Shown here: positions 6,919 to 14,251 of the stretch, in pieces
Layout: every line of letters begins with the position of its first letter
Numbering within the stretch: position 1 is the stretch's first letter
NCBI GenBank assembly: GCA_003218525.1
Contig: QHNU01000151.1
Location: forward strand, 1 to 16,121
Source: Verrucomicrobiota bacterium
GTDB taxonomy: Bacteria > Verrucomicrobiota > Verrucomicrobiia > Chthoniobacterales > UBA10450
Length of the DNA stretch: 16,121 nt
Reading direction: 5' to 3'
Program-made: the position numbers and the translations under genes
The notes under the pieces: model-generated
What the model was told of the DNA's origin: nothing
Seen by the model: the letters and a program-made list of their open reading frames with translations, nothing else
The model's database searches: none

Positions 6919-7383
6919 ATGAAATTAATGGCCGCAGCGGCAGCATTCGCTATTTCAACGGCTGTTACTTTCGCGCAGTCGCCAGAAAATTCGCCTTCGT
7001 CGCAGATCGAAGCGCTCACCAAAAAACTCGACGAGATCAACGCCAAGATCGATGCCCTCTCCCAGCAGATTCTCAAAATCGAACAACAAACGTCACATCC
7101 CGTGGTCATGGTCGGGGAGGCGACGCCAAGTGGACCTCCGGTCGCGAGCGGAGCGTCATCGGCGGGGGGGCCAAACAGCGGTAATACGCATGTCGTGGCC
7201 AAGGGAGAAACGCTGACCGCGATTGCGAAGCAGCACAAAGTCACTGTCGAAGATTTGCAAAAATTCAATCACATCGAGGATGGCCGAAAGCTCCAGGCCG
7301 GCCAGACGATCTTGATTCCAGCTCCATCCGCCGCTCCCAGTGGCAGCGCCTCAGCTTCTCCCTCGCCGTCCGCGTCCGAATGA
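6919..7383 (+). CDS. Exported LysM-domain protein with short coiled coil
   Basis: A 154-residue secreted or periplasmic peptidoglycan-binding protein. With the ATG at 6919 the N-terminus is a good signal peptide (MKLMAAAAAFAISTAVTFAQ). An upstream in-frame TTG at 6883 would add twelve residues before the signal and is less likely. Mature residues about 30-60 (IEALTKKLDEINAKIDALSQQILKIEQQ) form heptad-like helix, probably a short coiled coil for oligomerisation. After a Gly/Ser/Pro-rich linker, one LysM domain covers about 98-143 (THVVAKGETLTAIAKQHKVTVEDLQKFNHIEDGRKLQAGQTILIP), with the typical Y/H-x-V-x-x-G-E-T-L start and L-x-x-G-Q-x-I-L-I-P end. A Ser/Ala/Pro tail follows. It is divergent from the UBact operon, so the two may share a regulatory region, and it ends 13 bp from the stop of the convergent ABC transporter gene. 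No strong Shine-Dalgarno is seen. Confidence 0.82.
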   Translation: MKLMAAAAAFAISTAVTFAQSPENSPSSQIEALTKKLDEINAKIDALSQQILKIEQQTSHPVVMVGEATPSGPPVASGASSAGGPNSGNTHVVAKGETLTAIAKQHKVTVEDLQKFNHIEDGRKLQAGQTILIPAPSAAPSGSASASPSPSASE

Positions 7384-7396
7384 ACGATCGAGGCAA

Positions 7397-8757
7397 CTAA
7401 GCGCTCGCCGAAACAATTTCCTCGTCGCTTGAAACATCGAGCAGACTTTGCTCGCACAGTCGCGCGTATTTTCCCCCAAGCCCGAGAAGTTCCTCATGCG
7501 TGCCGCGCTCGATGATTCGACCGTGATCAAGAACAAGGATTTGATCGGCATGGACAATCGTCGAGAGGCGATGCGCGATGACGATGGAGGTACGATGAAA
7601 CATCAAATGTTCGAGCGCTTCTTGAATCAAGCGTTCCGTCGCCGTGTCGACGCTGGCCGTTGCTTCATCCAGGATCAGAATCGGCGGATCTTTCAGTAAT
7701 GCGCGCGCAATCGAAAGTCGCTGCTTCTCGCCCACACTCAGTTTCACACCGCGTTCGCCGACCACGCTACTCAATCCTTTGGGTAAGCGATCGATAAAAG
7801 CGCGCGCATTGGCCGCTTCGGCCGCCCTGAGCAACTCGGCATCAGTGGCGTTAGGTTTGCCGATGAGCAGGTTCTCGCGAATCGTGCCGTTAAAGAGAAA
7901 ACTTTCCTGCGTCACCATTCCGATTTGCTCGCGCAGGGCGCGGATGCTGGATTCCCGAATGGAGCGGCCATCGATCAAAATGTCACCACGATCGAATTCG
8001 TAGAAACGCGCCAGCAAATTGATGACGGTAGATTTTCCAGCACCAGTTTTCCCCACAAGGGCAATCGTTTCACCCGGTCCAGCCTGGAAGGAAATGTCAG
8101 TGATCGCGGGTAGTTCAGCCGCATAGCTGAAACTGACATTACGAAACTCAATCTCGCCCTGCACGTTCCGACCGAATTTCCGCCCGAGTTGCGGCTCGGT
8201 TGGTTCATCAAGAATTTCAAAAACACGTTCCCCCGCCGCGCGTCCTGCCTGAACCAGTTGATTCAATTGATGTAATTTTCCGATCGGTTCATAGAGAAAT
8301 GTAGTTAGTATGAGGAAGGCGATGAGACTGCCGAGCGGCATCGCACCGCTTAACTGCGCCTTAGTTCCGACCGCGACTGTTAGCAAAACCCCAAGCGAAC
8401 CGATAAGATACATCGACGGATGATAGAGTCCCCAAACGCGCATCACGATCAATGTCGCCCGGCGCAGTTCGTCACTAACTTTGTTAAAACGCGCGTGCTC
8501 TTCGTGTTCGCGCACGAAACTTTTGATCTGGCGAATACCGGAAAGATTGTCGTGCAGGAGCGAGTTCATCGCGGAAGCGGCGCGGCGCTGCAGCCGATAT
8601 CGTCGATGCGCGGTCAGAGTATACCAGAGTGCGCCACCGGCCAGTAACGGCAACGGCGCCAGCGCAAGCAGCGCGAGCTTCCAGCTCAAATAAAACATCA
8701 CGCCGAGCACGATGACGACTTGCAGTGCAGCGACCACGCCCTGTTCGATGCCATCAA
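7397..8757 (-). pseudogene. ABC exporter (MsbA-like), 3' part of a frameshifted gene: end of membrane domain plus ATPase domain
   Basis: The larger part of a half-size ABC exporter (fused membrane and ATPase domains), of the type that pumps lipids, drugs or peptides as a homodimer. This part carries the later transmembrane helices (VVAALQVVIVLGVMFYLSWKLALLALAPLPLLAGG, and YLIGSLGVLLTVAVGTKA to LIAFLILTTFLYEP) and a complete nucleotide-binding domain. Visible motifs: Walker A GKTGAGKST, Q-loop TQESFLF, signature LSVGEKQRLSIARALL (LSVGE in place of LSGGQ), Walker B ILILDEATASVD and the switch His in IAHRLSTI. The reading frame is separated from its N-terminal part (8758-9170) by a 22-bp duplication; removing one copy restores EDVSSVERVLIDGIEQGVVAAL and a 583-residue protein when read from the ATG at 9170, a normal length. 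GTG at 8737 could start a fragment, but this would lack half the membrane domain. Either a real disruption or an assembly error. Confidence 0.85.
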
Positions 8758-9170
8758 TGAGAACCCGCTCGACTGAGCTTGAGCACCCGCTCGACTGAGC
8801 TCACGTCCTCGATGATTCGTGTCATCAAATCGCCCGTGGCGCGATTATCAAACCAGCGCAGCGGCAGGAGTTGAATGTGCGAATAAAGGTCGCTGCGCAG
8901 ATCGAAGATCACTTTTTGTTCAAAGGTATTGTTGAACCAAAGGCGAAGCGCGTTCATTCCGTACTGAAGGAGGAATCCCAGCGCTGCCAGCCCAACCAAT
9001 GGCATCAGGCGTTCCGGATGGTGTTCGCGCACCACTTCGTCGATGATGCGCTTCGTTACCGCGGGAAAAATGATGACCGTCAACGTGCCCGTGATGGCAC
9101 AAGCCAGGGTTGCCAACGCGAGCCAGGGATAGCGTTTCAGATAAACAAAAACGCGCCAGACGGTCTTCAT
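8754..9170 (-). pseudogene. ABC exporter (MsbA-like), 5' part of a frameshifted gene: first membrane helices
   Basis: The N-terminal part of the same ABC exporter as the downstream fragment. From the ATG at 9170 (an in-frame GTG at 9191 would add seven residues) it reads MKTVWRVFVYLKRYPWLALATLACAITGTLTVIIFPAVTK with the first two transmembrane helices of an ABC_membrane domain, the coupling-helix region LRSDLYSHIQLLPLRWFDNRATGDLMTRIIEDVSSVERVL, then diverges into KLSRAGSH and stops. The conserved F-D-x-x-x-x-G-[DE]-[IL]-x-[ST]-R motif is intact. The stop arises only because a 22-bp tandem repeat (8758-8801) shifts the frame by one; the protein should continue into the downstream ATPase part. 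As it stands this fragment is 138 residues and cannot transport anything. Upstream, 83 bp separate it from the dehydrogenase gene on the same strand. Confidence 0.85.
8758..8801. repeat. 22-bp tandem duplication causing a frameshift in the ABC exporter
   Basis: Two adjacent 22-bp copies (8758-8779 and 8780-8801) are identical except at one base (8762 a, 8784 c). They share the 17-mer acccgctcgactgagct. Since 22 is not a multiple of three, the second copy shifts the frame. Deleting either copy on the minus strand joins the two halves of the ABC transporter in one frame with a typical family sequence, so the duplication is secondary. Confidence 0.95.
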
Positions 9171-9274
9171 TCCATTCAAGCTCAGTGACACACGTCAGCC
9201 GTCAAGTTGAGACGGCGCCCGTTGACACTAGATGGCAAGGCGGTTGTCGCGCTCCCAAATCGGGTACGCTCCAG

Positions 9275-10171
9275 TCACACGTGATCGCCGTGATGTTTGT
9301 GCCGATTCTTGAACGTCAGTTCAGCCACGCCCGATTTATCCAGTTCACCCAAACCTTCGGCGATCATTTCGTCGTATTGTTGCTTGGTTGCGCGCCCCAA
9401 CGGCAGATCGAGACCAATTTCACGCGCCAAATTCAAAGCGATGCCGCTGTCCTTAGCGGCGTGTCCCGCGGAGAAAAAGACGGCATGTTCGCGGTTTTGC
9501 ATGTCTTCACCGTCGGTCTGTAAAACGCGCGAGGCTGCTCCGGTTTCGGAAAAAACTTCGCGCAACATCCTCAGATCAAGGCCGAGTGCGTCACCTAAGC
9601 CAAGGCCTTCGGCCAGGCCCGCGGTATTGATGTTCATGACCATATTCACCAGCGCTTTCACTTTTGCTGCCTCGCCCGCTTTTCCGATGTAACGCACAGT
9701 CTTTCCGAGCCTGCGCAAAAGCGGCTCTGCCGCTCGAAAGGTGTCTTCACTTCCGCCGCACATCAGATAAAGCGTGCCCTCTCGTGCCTGCGTGATACTC
9801 GAGGCCATGCATGCTTCAAGCGTGCGCGCGCCTGCTTTAACCGCCAGCCGTTCAATTTCGACGTGGACCTGCGGACTGATCGTTGCGCAATTAATGAACA
9901 ATTTGCCGCGCGCGTTCACCAGCAAACTATCGCCGGATTCCGCGAAGATCTTTCGCATCGCGGCATCGTCACTGACCACCGTAATGATCGCGTCCGACTC
10001 GGCCGTCACTTCCGACAAATCCTGGCAAGCCGCACACCCAAGTTCAGAGGCAAGAGCCGTCGCCACGGCCCGATTCACATCATAAACAGCGGTGACATGC
10101 TCGTCGCATTCGGCGAGGCGGCGCGCCATGTTTGCCCCCATTCGGCCAACGCCGACAAATCCGATGTTCAT
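9275..10171 (-). CDS. NAD(P)-dependent beta-hydroxyacid dehydrogenase (HIBADH/GLYR1-like)
   Basis: A 298-residue oxidoreductase of the 3-hydroxyisobutyrate / 6-phosphogluconate dehydrogenase superfamily, likely interconverting a small beta-hydroxyacid and its semialdehyde. The Rossmann domain starts at residue 1 with GFVGVGRMG (GxGxxG at 7-12). Residue Asp31 after the second strand (AVYDVNR), with Asn33-Arg34 following, could allow either cofactor. The helical C-terminal domain has GEAAKVKALVNMV, matching the GNAAKMMLIVNMV motif of glyoxylate/succinic semialdehyde reductases with catalytic Lys170. The substrate loop, usually D/E-A-P-V-S-G-G, reads EACMASS here (119-125), so the substrate cannot be predicted. 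The C-terminus is His-rich (NRHKHHGDHV). It lies 84 bp after the HTH-metallo-beta-lactamase gene on the same strand, possibly in one transcript. Superfamily is secure, exact reaction is not. Confidence 0.87.
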   Translation of the reverse strand: MNIGFVGVGRMGANMARRLAECDEHVTAVYDVNRAVATALASELGCAACQDLSEVTAESDAIITVVSDDAAMRKIFAESGDSLLVNARGKLFINCATISPQVHVEIERLAVKAGARTLEACMASSITQAREGTLYLMCGGSEDTFRAAEPLLRRLGKTVRYIGKAGEAAKVKALVNMVMNINTAGLAEGLGLGDALGLDLRMLREVFSETGAASRVLQTDGEDMQNREHAVFFSAGHAAKDSGIALNLAREIGLDLPLGRATKQQYDEMIAEGLGELDKSGVAELTFKNRHKHHGDHV

Positions 10172-10255
10172 GATTGGGGTTTAGAGCCTGGCTTCGCAGC
10201 CTCTGCCGTGCGCAGGGATTTCTCTTTGCTCACGAGGGACTTCAAACTCCAATGG

Positions 10256-11077
10256 TCATACAGCCGACTTTCCCGCAAAAAATGGATTGTGTTCCTTCTC
10301 TTCTGCGACCGTCGTTAGCGGTCCGTGGCCGGGACAGATGATGGTGTCGTCGGGTAAGGTTAGAATTTTCTTCAGGTTGTTGTTGACCGCGTCTTTGTAG
10401 GAGACGTTGCCGCCGCCCATGGAGCCGGCAAAAATAGAATCCCCTACGATGGCGAGCGGATGAGCAAGTCCGGTGACAAAATAGGTCATCCCGCCCCTCG
10501 AGTGCCCCCACGTTAGCAGCGCCTTGATTTTCAACCGGCCGACCTCGAATTCCGTACCTTCGCCGATTGCCTTCGCGCCCGGCGCCGATTCCCGACCGGA
10601 AATGAGAACCGGAGCGCCCGTCGCTTTTTCCAGTCGCGGAAGATCCGCGATGTGATCGGCGTGAGCGTGCGTCAGTAGAATTAATTTCACCATTAACTTT
10701 GCCTTGGCGATTCGGTCGAGCATGAGCTCGGCATCCGCGCCGCTATCGAAGGCAACCGCTTCACGAGATTTCGGGTCCCAAGCGAGGTAGGCATTTACGC
10801 GAATATCGTGAAACGGCGTATTAAAAACCGCCAAACCTTCGATCTCGCTAACCGAAGGATGATATTCATTTTGGGCCAGGTCGCGCAGCGCACGCGCACC
10901 CAGCCCGAGCACCGGTGCGACGCGGAAAAGCGTGAGCTCGTCGAAATGTCCGCCGCGCAATTTCCGAATGGCACTGGCATCGACGCGTGCCTTCTCCGCC
11001 AACTCCGCATCGGAGATTTCGAGACCCTGCTGAGCTTTACTGATTACATCAGTGAAATTGTCTTCGAGTGGAATCAT
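10256..11077 (-). CDS. Metallo-beta-lactamase-fold hydrolase with N-terminal helix-turn-helix domain
   Basis: A 273-residue fusion. Residues about 8-70 form a helix-turn-helix-like unit (ISDAELAEKARVDASAIRKLRGGHFDELTLFRVAPVLGLGARALRDLA), similar to XRE/Cro folds. Residues about 80-255 are a metallo-beta-lactamase domain of the glyoxalase II / persulfide dioxygenase type. Metal ligands are visible: THAHADHI (His137, His139, Asp141, His142), GHSRGG (His192), VGDSIFAG (Asp213) and PGHGPLT (His251), enough for two metal ions. The substrate could be a thioester, a persulfide or another small hydrolysable compound. The HTH may bind DNA or serve as a protein interaction module. The start is supported by AAGGAAG at about 11083-11087, placed about six bases before the ATG; the gap to the lipB stop is 11 bp, so the two are probably co-transcribed. 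The exact function is unknown. Confidence 0.86.
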   Translation of the reverse strand: MIPLEDNFTDVISKAQQGLEISDAELAEKARVDASAIRKLRGGHFDELTLFRVAPVLGLGARALRDLAQNEYHPSVSEIEGLAVFNTPFHDIRVNAYLAWDPKSREAVAFDSGADAELMLDRIAKAKLMVKLILLTHAHADHIADLPRLEKATGAPVLISGRESAPGAKAIGEGTEFEVGRLKIKALLTWGHSRGGMTYFVTGLAHPLAIVGDSIFAGSMGGGNVSYKDAVNNNLKKILTLPDDTIICPGHGPLTTVAEEKEHNPFFAGKSAV

Positions 11078-11081
11078 CTAG

Positions 11082-11088
11082 CTTCCTT
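11082..11088 (-). promoter_or_regulatory. Shine-Dalgarno site of the HTH-metallo-beta-lactamase gene
   Basis: Minus-strand GAAAGGAAG lies 5-8 bases before the ATG at 11077, in the 11-bp gap after lipB. It is the clearest ribosome binding site in the window, where most genes have none, and it fixes this start. It suggests independent, efficient initiation rather than coupling to lipB. Confidence 0.6.
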
Positions 11089-11757
11089 TCAAATACTGAT
11101 CGTCTGCAGCCCGGCTTCGATGCGCAAGCGATTGATTCGGCGTTGCGCCAGTTGTTGCATGATATTAGCCGCTTCAGCCAGAGTCACTTTTCGGTCCGTT
11201 TCTCTTTCGACCGATGTCATCGTCACATTGGCGAGTCCGCATGGCGTGATTTGAGCGAAAGGCGCCAGATCACCACAAATATTTAAGGCGAACCCGTGCA
11301 TCGTAATCCAGTGTCGGACACCGACGCCAATTGACGCGATTTTGCGATCGTCGATCCAAACACCAGTCAGCCCGGTTCGGCGCGTCGCGCTAAGTTCAAA
11401 CTTAGCCAAAAATCCAATCAATAAGTCTTCAATCCATCGGAGATACTTGTGCAAATCCTGGCCGCAGCGGCTGAGGTCGATGATTGGGTAACCCATGAGT
11501 TGACCCGGCCCGTGATACGTTGCCTGACCGCCGCGATTGGTTTGAAATAGAGGATGCGGAAGATGCGACGCACCTCGCAAACTAGCTTGGTCGGGCGTGC
11601 GGCCAATCGTATAGACGGCGTCGTGTTCGAGAAATAAGATCGTATCGGCGATGGTAGAATCGCGGCGCTTTTGTGTGACAATCTCTTCCTGCAACGCGAG
11701 CGCCTCGGCGTAATTGACGCGGCCGAGCCAGCGCGTTTGTAACAAATGGTCCGTCAT
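11089..11757 (-). CDS. lipB: Octanoyl-[acyl-carrier-protein]:protein N-octanoyltransferase LipB
   Basis: LipB moves an octanoyl group from acyl carrier protein to a lysine of lipoyl-dependent proteins (pyruvate and 2-oxoglutarate dehydrogenases, glycine cleavage H), the first step of lipoate synthesis; LipA then adds sulfur. It has 222 residues, a normal length. Family motifs are all present: EHDAVYTIGR (44-53), RGGQATYHGPGQLMGYPI (75-92), the catalytic Lys139 in DRKIASIGVGVRHWITMHGFALNI and the catalytic Cys173 in ITPCGL. The enzyme is cytoplasmic. The ATG overlaps the stop of the upstream DUF4337-RuvC gene by four bases (ATGA), implying translational coupling. The product is an essential type of housekeeping enzyme unless lipoate is salvaged. 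lipA is not in the window. Confidence 0.95.
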   Translation of the reverse strand: MTDHLLQTRWLGRVNYAEALALQEEIVTQKRRDSTIADTILFLEHDAVYTIGRTPDQASLRGASHLPHPLFQTNRGGQATYHGPGQLMGYPIIDLSRCGQDLHKYLRWIEDLLIGFLAKFELSATRRTGLTGVWIDDRKIASIGVGVRHWITMHGFALNICGDLAPFAQITPCGLANVTMTSVERETDRKVTLAEAANIMQQLAQRRINRLRIEAGLQTISI

Positions 11758-12752
11758 ATCTGCCCGGCCGCGGGAATCCCCAATCGAGTTGCCGCCTCCG
11801 CGCGCAAGTGCGTGAGGGCGATCGCGAGCGCGTCGGCCGAATCTGCGTCCGGCGTTTCTGTCAGCCCAAGAAGGGCGCGCACCATAAAGGCGACCTGATT
11901 TTTTCCCGCGGCACCTCTGCCGACGGTGGATTGTTTAATGCGCGTCGGAGCGTATTCGAAAACGGGCAGACCGCTTTCCGCTGCAGCCAGGATAGCCGCG
12001 CCACGGGCTGCTCCGAGAAGAATCGCCGTCTTGTAACTTTGCACATAGATGACCGCTTCCATTGCGCAGCAATCCGGTGCGTGCTCATGGATCAGTTGCG
12101 CAAGCCGCTCCCGAATCATAACCAGGCAGGAGGACGATTTGAGAGCGCTCGGGTTGTGAATGGTGCCGAAAAATAGAACACGCGGTTGGCCATTCGCGCC
12201 ATCGACGATGGCTACGCCGGTGTTGCGCAGCGAAGCGTCAATGGCGAGGACACGCATGCAACCCACCGCGCCGACCGACATGCTGACGAACCAATAAATT
12301 TGTCGTTTTGTCAGAGCGGAGATTGCGGCAATCGCAATCGCGATCTGGAACATTGTCACCCCGCGGGCAAAAACTTCGTGCTGGTGAAAGTTCGTTTTGG
12401 CCGCGCTTTCTTTGGCCCGCGCTTCTTTCTGAATCTCGGTTTGTTCTTCCTGGTACTGTTGCGCTTTGGCGCGGTCTTGTTCGGTAGCTGTCCCGCTCAG
12501 TGTCATTTTCGCATCGAGCACGGCTGCTTTGATTCCTTTGGCCTGATAGTAAGCCCAATGGTCAGATGATTCGATCTGGCTCATCATCGCCTCGTTCGCC
12601 CGCATGCCGGAAACCAAACTTGCAATCGCGGCCAGGACCGCCAACAGAGCGGTACTGAGGGCCACCCCCGAAATCCACTGCTCGCCGCCGTGCTCGGCTC
12701 GATGATGAATTTCCTCGTGCAAATGCTCCAGCGGCACCTCGGCTTCTTCCAC
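11754..12752 (-). CDS. ruvC: DUF4337 membrane protein fused in frame to RuvC Holliday junction resolvase
   Basis: One open frame of 332 codons joins two normally separate proteins. Residues 1-165 are DUF4337: the MEEAEVPLEHLHEEIHH start, a transmembrane helix (about 27-49), a charged, Gln/Glu/Ala-rich region (residues about 85-120), and one or two C-terminal helices (FQIAIAIAAISAL; IYWFVSMSVGAVG). Residues 166-332 are a complete, normal-length RuvC (167 residues), the endonuclease that cuts Holliday junctions made by RuvAB. Its acidic active site is seen: Asp at residue 7 of RuvC (VLAIDAS), Glu67 (AMEAVIY), and Asp139/Asp142 in DADSADALAIALTH. RuvC is likely made from the internal ATG at 12257, because a cytosolic nuclease joined to membrane helices would be awkward. 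The codon before that ATG is TGC, one substitution from TGA. The GTG at 12752 gives the family-typical DUF4337 start. lipB overlaps the end. Confidence 0.88.
   Translation of the reverse strand: MEEAEVPLEHLHEEIHHRAEHGGEQWISGVALSTALLAVLAAIASLVSGMRANEAMMSQIESSDHWAYYQAKGIKAAVLDAKMTLSGTATEQDRAKAQQYQEEQTEIQKEARAKESAAKTNFHQHEVFARGVTMFQIAIAIAAISALTKRQIYWFVSMSVGAVGCMRVLAIDASLRNTGVAIVDGANGQPRVLFFGTIHNPSALKSSSCLVMIRERLAQLIHEHAPDCCAMEAVIYVQSYKTAILLGAARGAAILAAAESGLPVFEYAPTRIKQSTVGRGAAGKNQVAFMVRALLGLTETPDADSADALAIALTHLRAEAATRLGIPAAGQI
12255..12257 (-). promoter_or_regulatory. Probable internal start codon of RuvC
   Basis: ATG at 12257-12255 opens MRVLAIDASLRNTG, the usual N-terminus of RuvC, giving 167 residues as in most bacteria. 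Minus-strand GGTGGG lies about four to nine bases before it and could act as a weak ribosome binding site. Whether RuvC is made alone, as a fusion, or both cannot be settled from sequence. Confidence 0.55.
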
Positions 12753-12854
12753 AGCGCATAGCTTAGAATTGCGCTTGGGGCGTTCAAGATGGAATCATCC
12801 CGCGCGACCGGGGCAGGCGTTGCGAAAGGCCGGCGAATTCGATAGGTCTGAAAT

Positions 12855-14126
12855 GTGGCCGAACCCGCTCCGGCTAAGCGAACGTCGCGCTGGCGTTTCC
12901 TTTCTGAGATTGGTCCTGGCATCATTGCTGGCGCAGCTGATGACGATCCTTCCAGCGTCGCCACCTATTCGAGTGCAGGTGCGGCGCTCGGCACCTCGCT
13001 CCTTTGGACTGCACTGATTACGTGGCCGCTCATGGCTGCGGTGCAATTTATGTGCGCTCGCATCGGAATGGTAACAGGACGCGGGCTGGCCGGCGCGTTT
13101 CATCATAAACTTCCACGCCCGCTGATCGCAGTTGCAGCGTGCGCGTTGTTCCTGGCAAACACTATCAACGTTGGTGCCGATCTGAGTGGGATGGCTGACG
13201 CTGGCGCCATGTTCACCGGTTTCAACTCGCGCTACCTCGTTTTCATTTTCGGGATCGCGATTGCGTTCGCCACGATTCAATTCCGTTATCAGCAAATCGC
13301 GACAATCCTGAAATGGCTCGCATTGGTGCTCTTTGCTTACGTCATCACCGCGCTCATGGTCGCCCCAGATTGGAAATCCGTTTTGCACGACACATTTGTC
13401 CCGTCTTTACCGCGTAGCCACCAAGCTTGGTCGATGCTGGTCGCAATCCTTGGTACCACGATCAGCCCGTACCTTTTCTTCTGGCAGGCATCGCAGGAAG
13501 TGGAGGAAAAAAAAGCGGCCGGCCGCCGCATGCTCGCGCGCCGTCAGGGCAGAACGCGGCGTGAGCTCGAAGTGCGCGAAATCGACGTTGGCGTCGGCAC
13601 ATTTTTTTCCAACCTTGTCATGTACTTCATCATCTTGACAACCGCGCTCACGCTGCATCGTCATGGCATCATCAATATCGAAACGTCGAAGGATGCGGCG
13701 GAAGCATTAAGGCCGCTTGCCGGAAAGTTTGCCGCCGCGCTCTTCGCTTTTGGTGTTCTCGGTGTCGGCTTTCTTGCGATCCCAACACTCACGGGTTCCG
13801 CGGCCTACGCGTTCGCCGAAACATTCGGCTGGCATCAGGGCCTCGACGCGAGGTTCAAATCTGCCCGGGCCTTTTATGCCGTTGTGATCATTTCCACTTT
13901 GGTCGGCATCGGACTCGATTTTGCGAAAGTAAACCCGGTGCGCGCACTTTTCTGGACCGCAGTGATCAACGGACTACTCGCGCCTTTTCTTCTCCTCGCC
14001 GTTTTATTGGTCTCGACCGATCGCAAACTTATGAAAGGTCAACCAAGCTCGCCGATCGCGATCGCATGCGTGGGACTTACGACGCTACTCATGTTCGGTG
14101 CGGCCATCGGGATGTTCATCTTTTGA
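12855..14126 (+). CDS. Nramp-family divalent metal transporter, non-canonical metal site
   Basis: A 423-residue inner-membrane protein with about eleven hydrophobic helices and the Nramp (LeuT-like) fold, expected to import metal ions with protons. The start is GTG 12855 with AGGT about seven bases upstream; the ATG two bases earlier is out of frame. The helix 1 motif, DPGN in canonical Nramp, reads DDDPSSVATYSSAG here. The helix 6 motif, normally M-P-H, reads GTTISPYLFFWQASQEVEE, so the metal-binding Met and the His are Ser and Tyr. I recognise this as a recurring Nramp-related subfamily rather than a degenerate gene, since the frame is intact and hydrophobic helices are preserved. A basic cytoplasmic loop (KKAAGRRMLARRQGRTRRELEVREID, about 216-241) follows helix 6. 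It is divergent from the DUF4337-RuvC gene over 102 bp. Family confident; substrate uncertain. Confidence 0.88.
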   Translation: MAEPAPAKRTSRWRFLSEIGPGIIAGAADDDPSSVATYSSAGAALGTSLLWTALITWPLMAAVQFMCARIGMVTGRGLAGAFHHKLPRPLIAVAACALFLANTINVGADLSGMADAGAMFTGFNSRYLVFIFGIAIAFATIQFRYQQIATILKWLALVLFAYVITALMVAPDWKSVLHDTFVPSLPRSHQAWSMLVAILGTTISPYLFFWQASQEVEEKKAAGRRMLARRQGRTRRELEVREIDVGVGTFFSNLVMYFIILTTALTLHRHGIINIETSKDAAEALRPLAGKFAAALFAFGVLGVGFLAIPTLTGSAAYAFAETFGWHQGLDARFKSARAFYAVVIISTLVGIGLDFAKVNPVRALFWTAVINGLLAPFLLLAVLLVSTDRKLMKGQPSSPIAIACVGLTTLLMFGAAIGMFIF

Positions 14127-14251
14127 AATTTCGCGATTGAGCAGGCTGACATCACCATCACCACATGAGTGAAATCGGGTGATCCGGTGCAGAAAGACGC
14201 ATGTAGATTTTTGATTGAAGAGCCGAACCCGCCACCGGAGCGTAACGTCTT
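14127..14251. other. Intergenic region between transporter and helicase genes
   Basis: This is the longest gap in the window (125 bp). It holds a short tandem ATCACC run (14149 onwards) that could pair with GGTGAT about 25 bases later, but no T-run follows, so it is not a convincing terminator. A promoter for the helicase gene is expected here; I see no clear -35/-10 pair. Confidence 0.4.

Noticed and set aside
7384..7396. Bidirectional terminator between the convergent LysM and ABC exporter genes
   Set aside because: The gap is only 13 bp and holds no inverted repeat with T-run that I can see.
9198..9216. Hairpin GCCGTC/GACGGC as a terminator between the dehydrogenase and the ABC exporter
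   Set aside because: Only a 6-bp stem and no T-run on either strand.
12795..13388. 197-codon minus-strand frame opposite the Nramp-type transporter
   Set aside because: Charged, motif-free translation opposite a confident membrane transporter; treated as a shadow.
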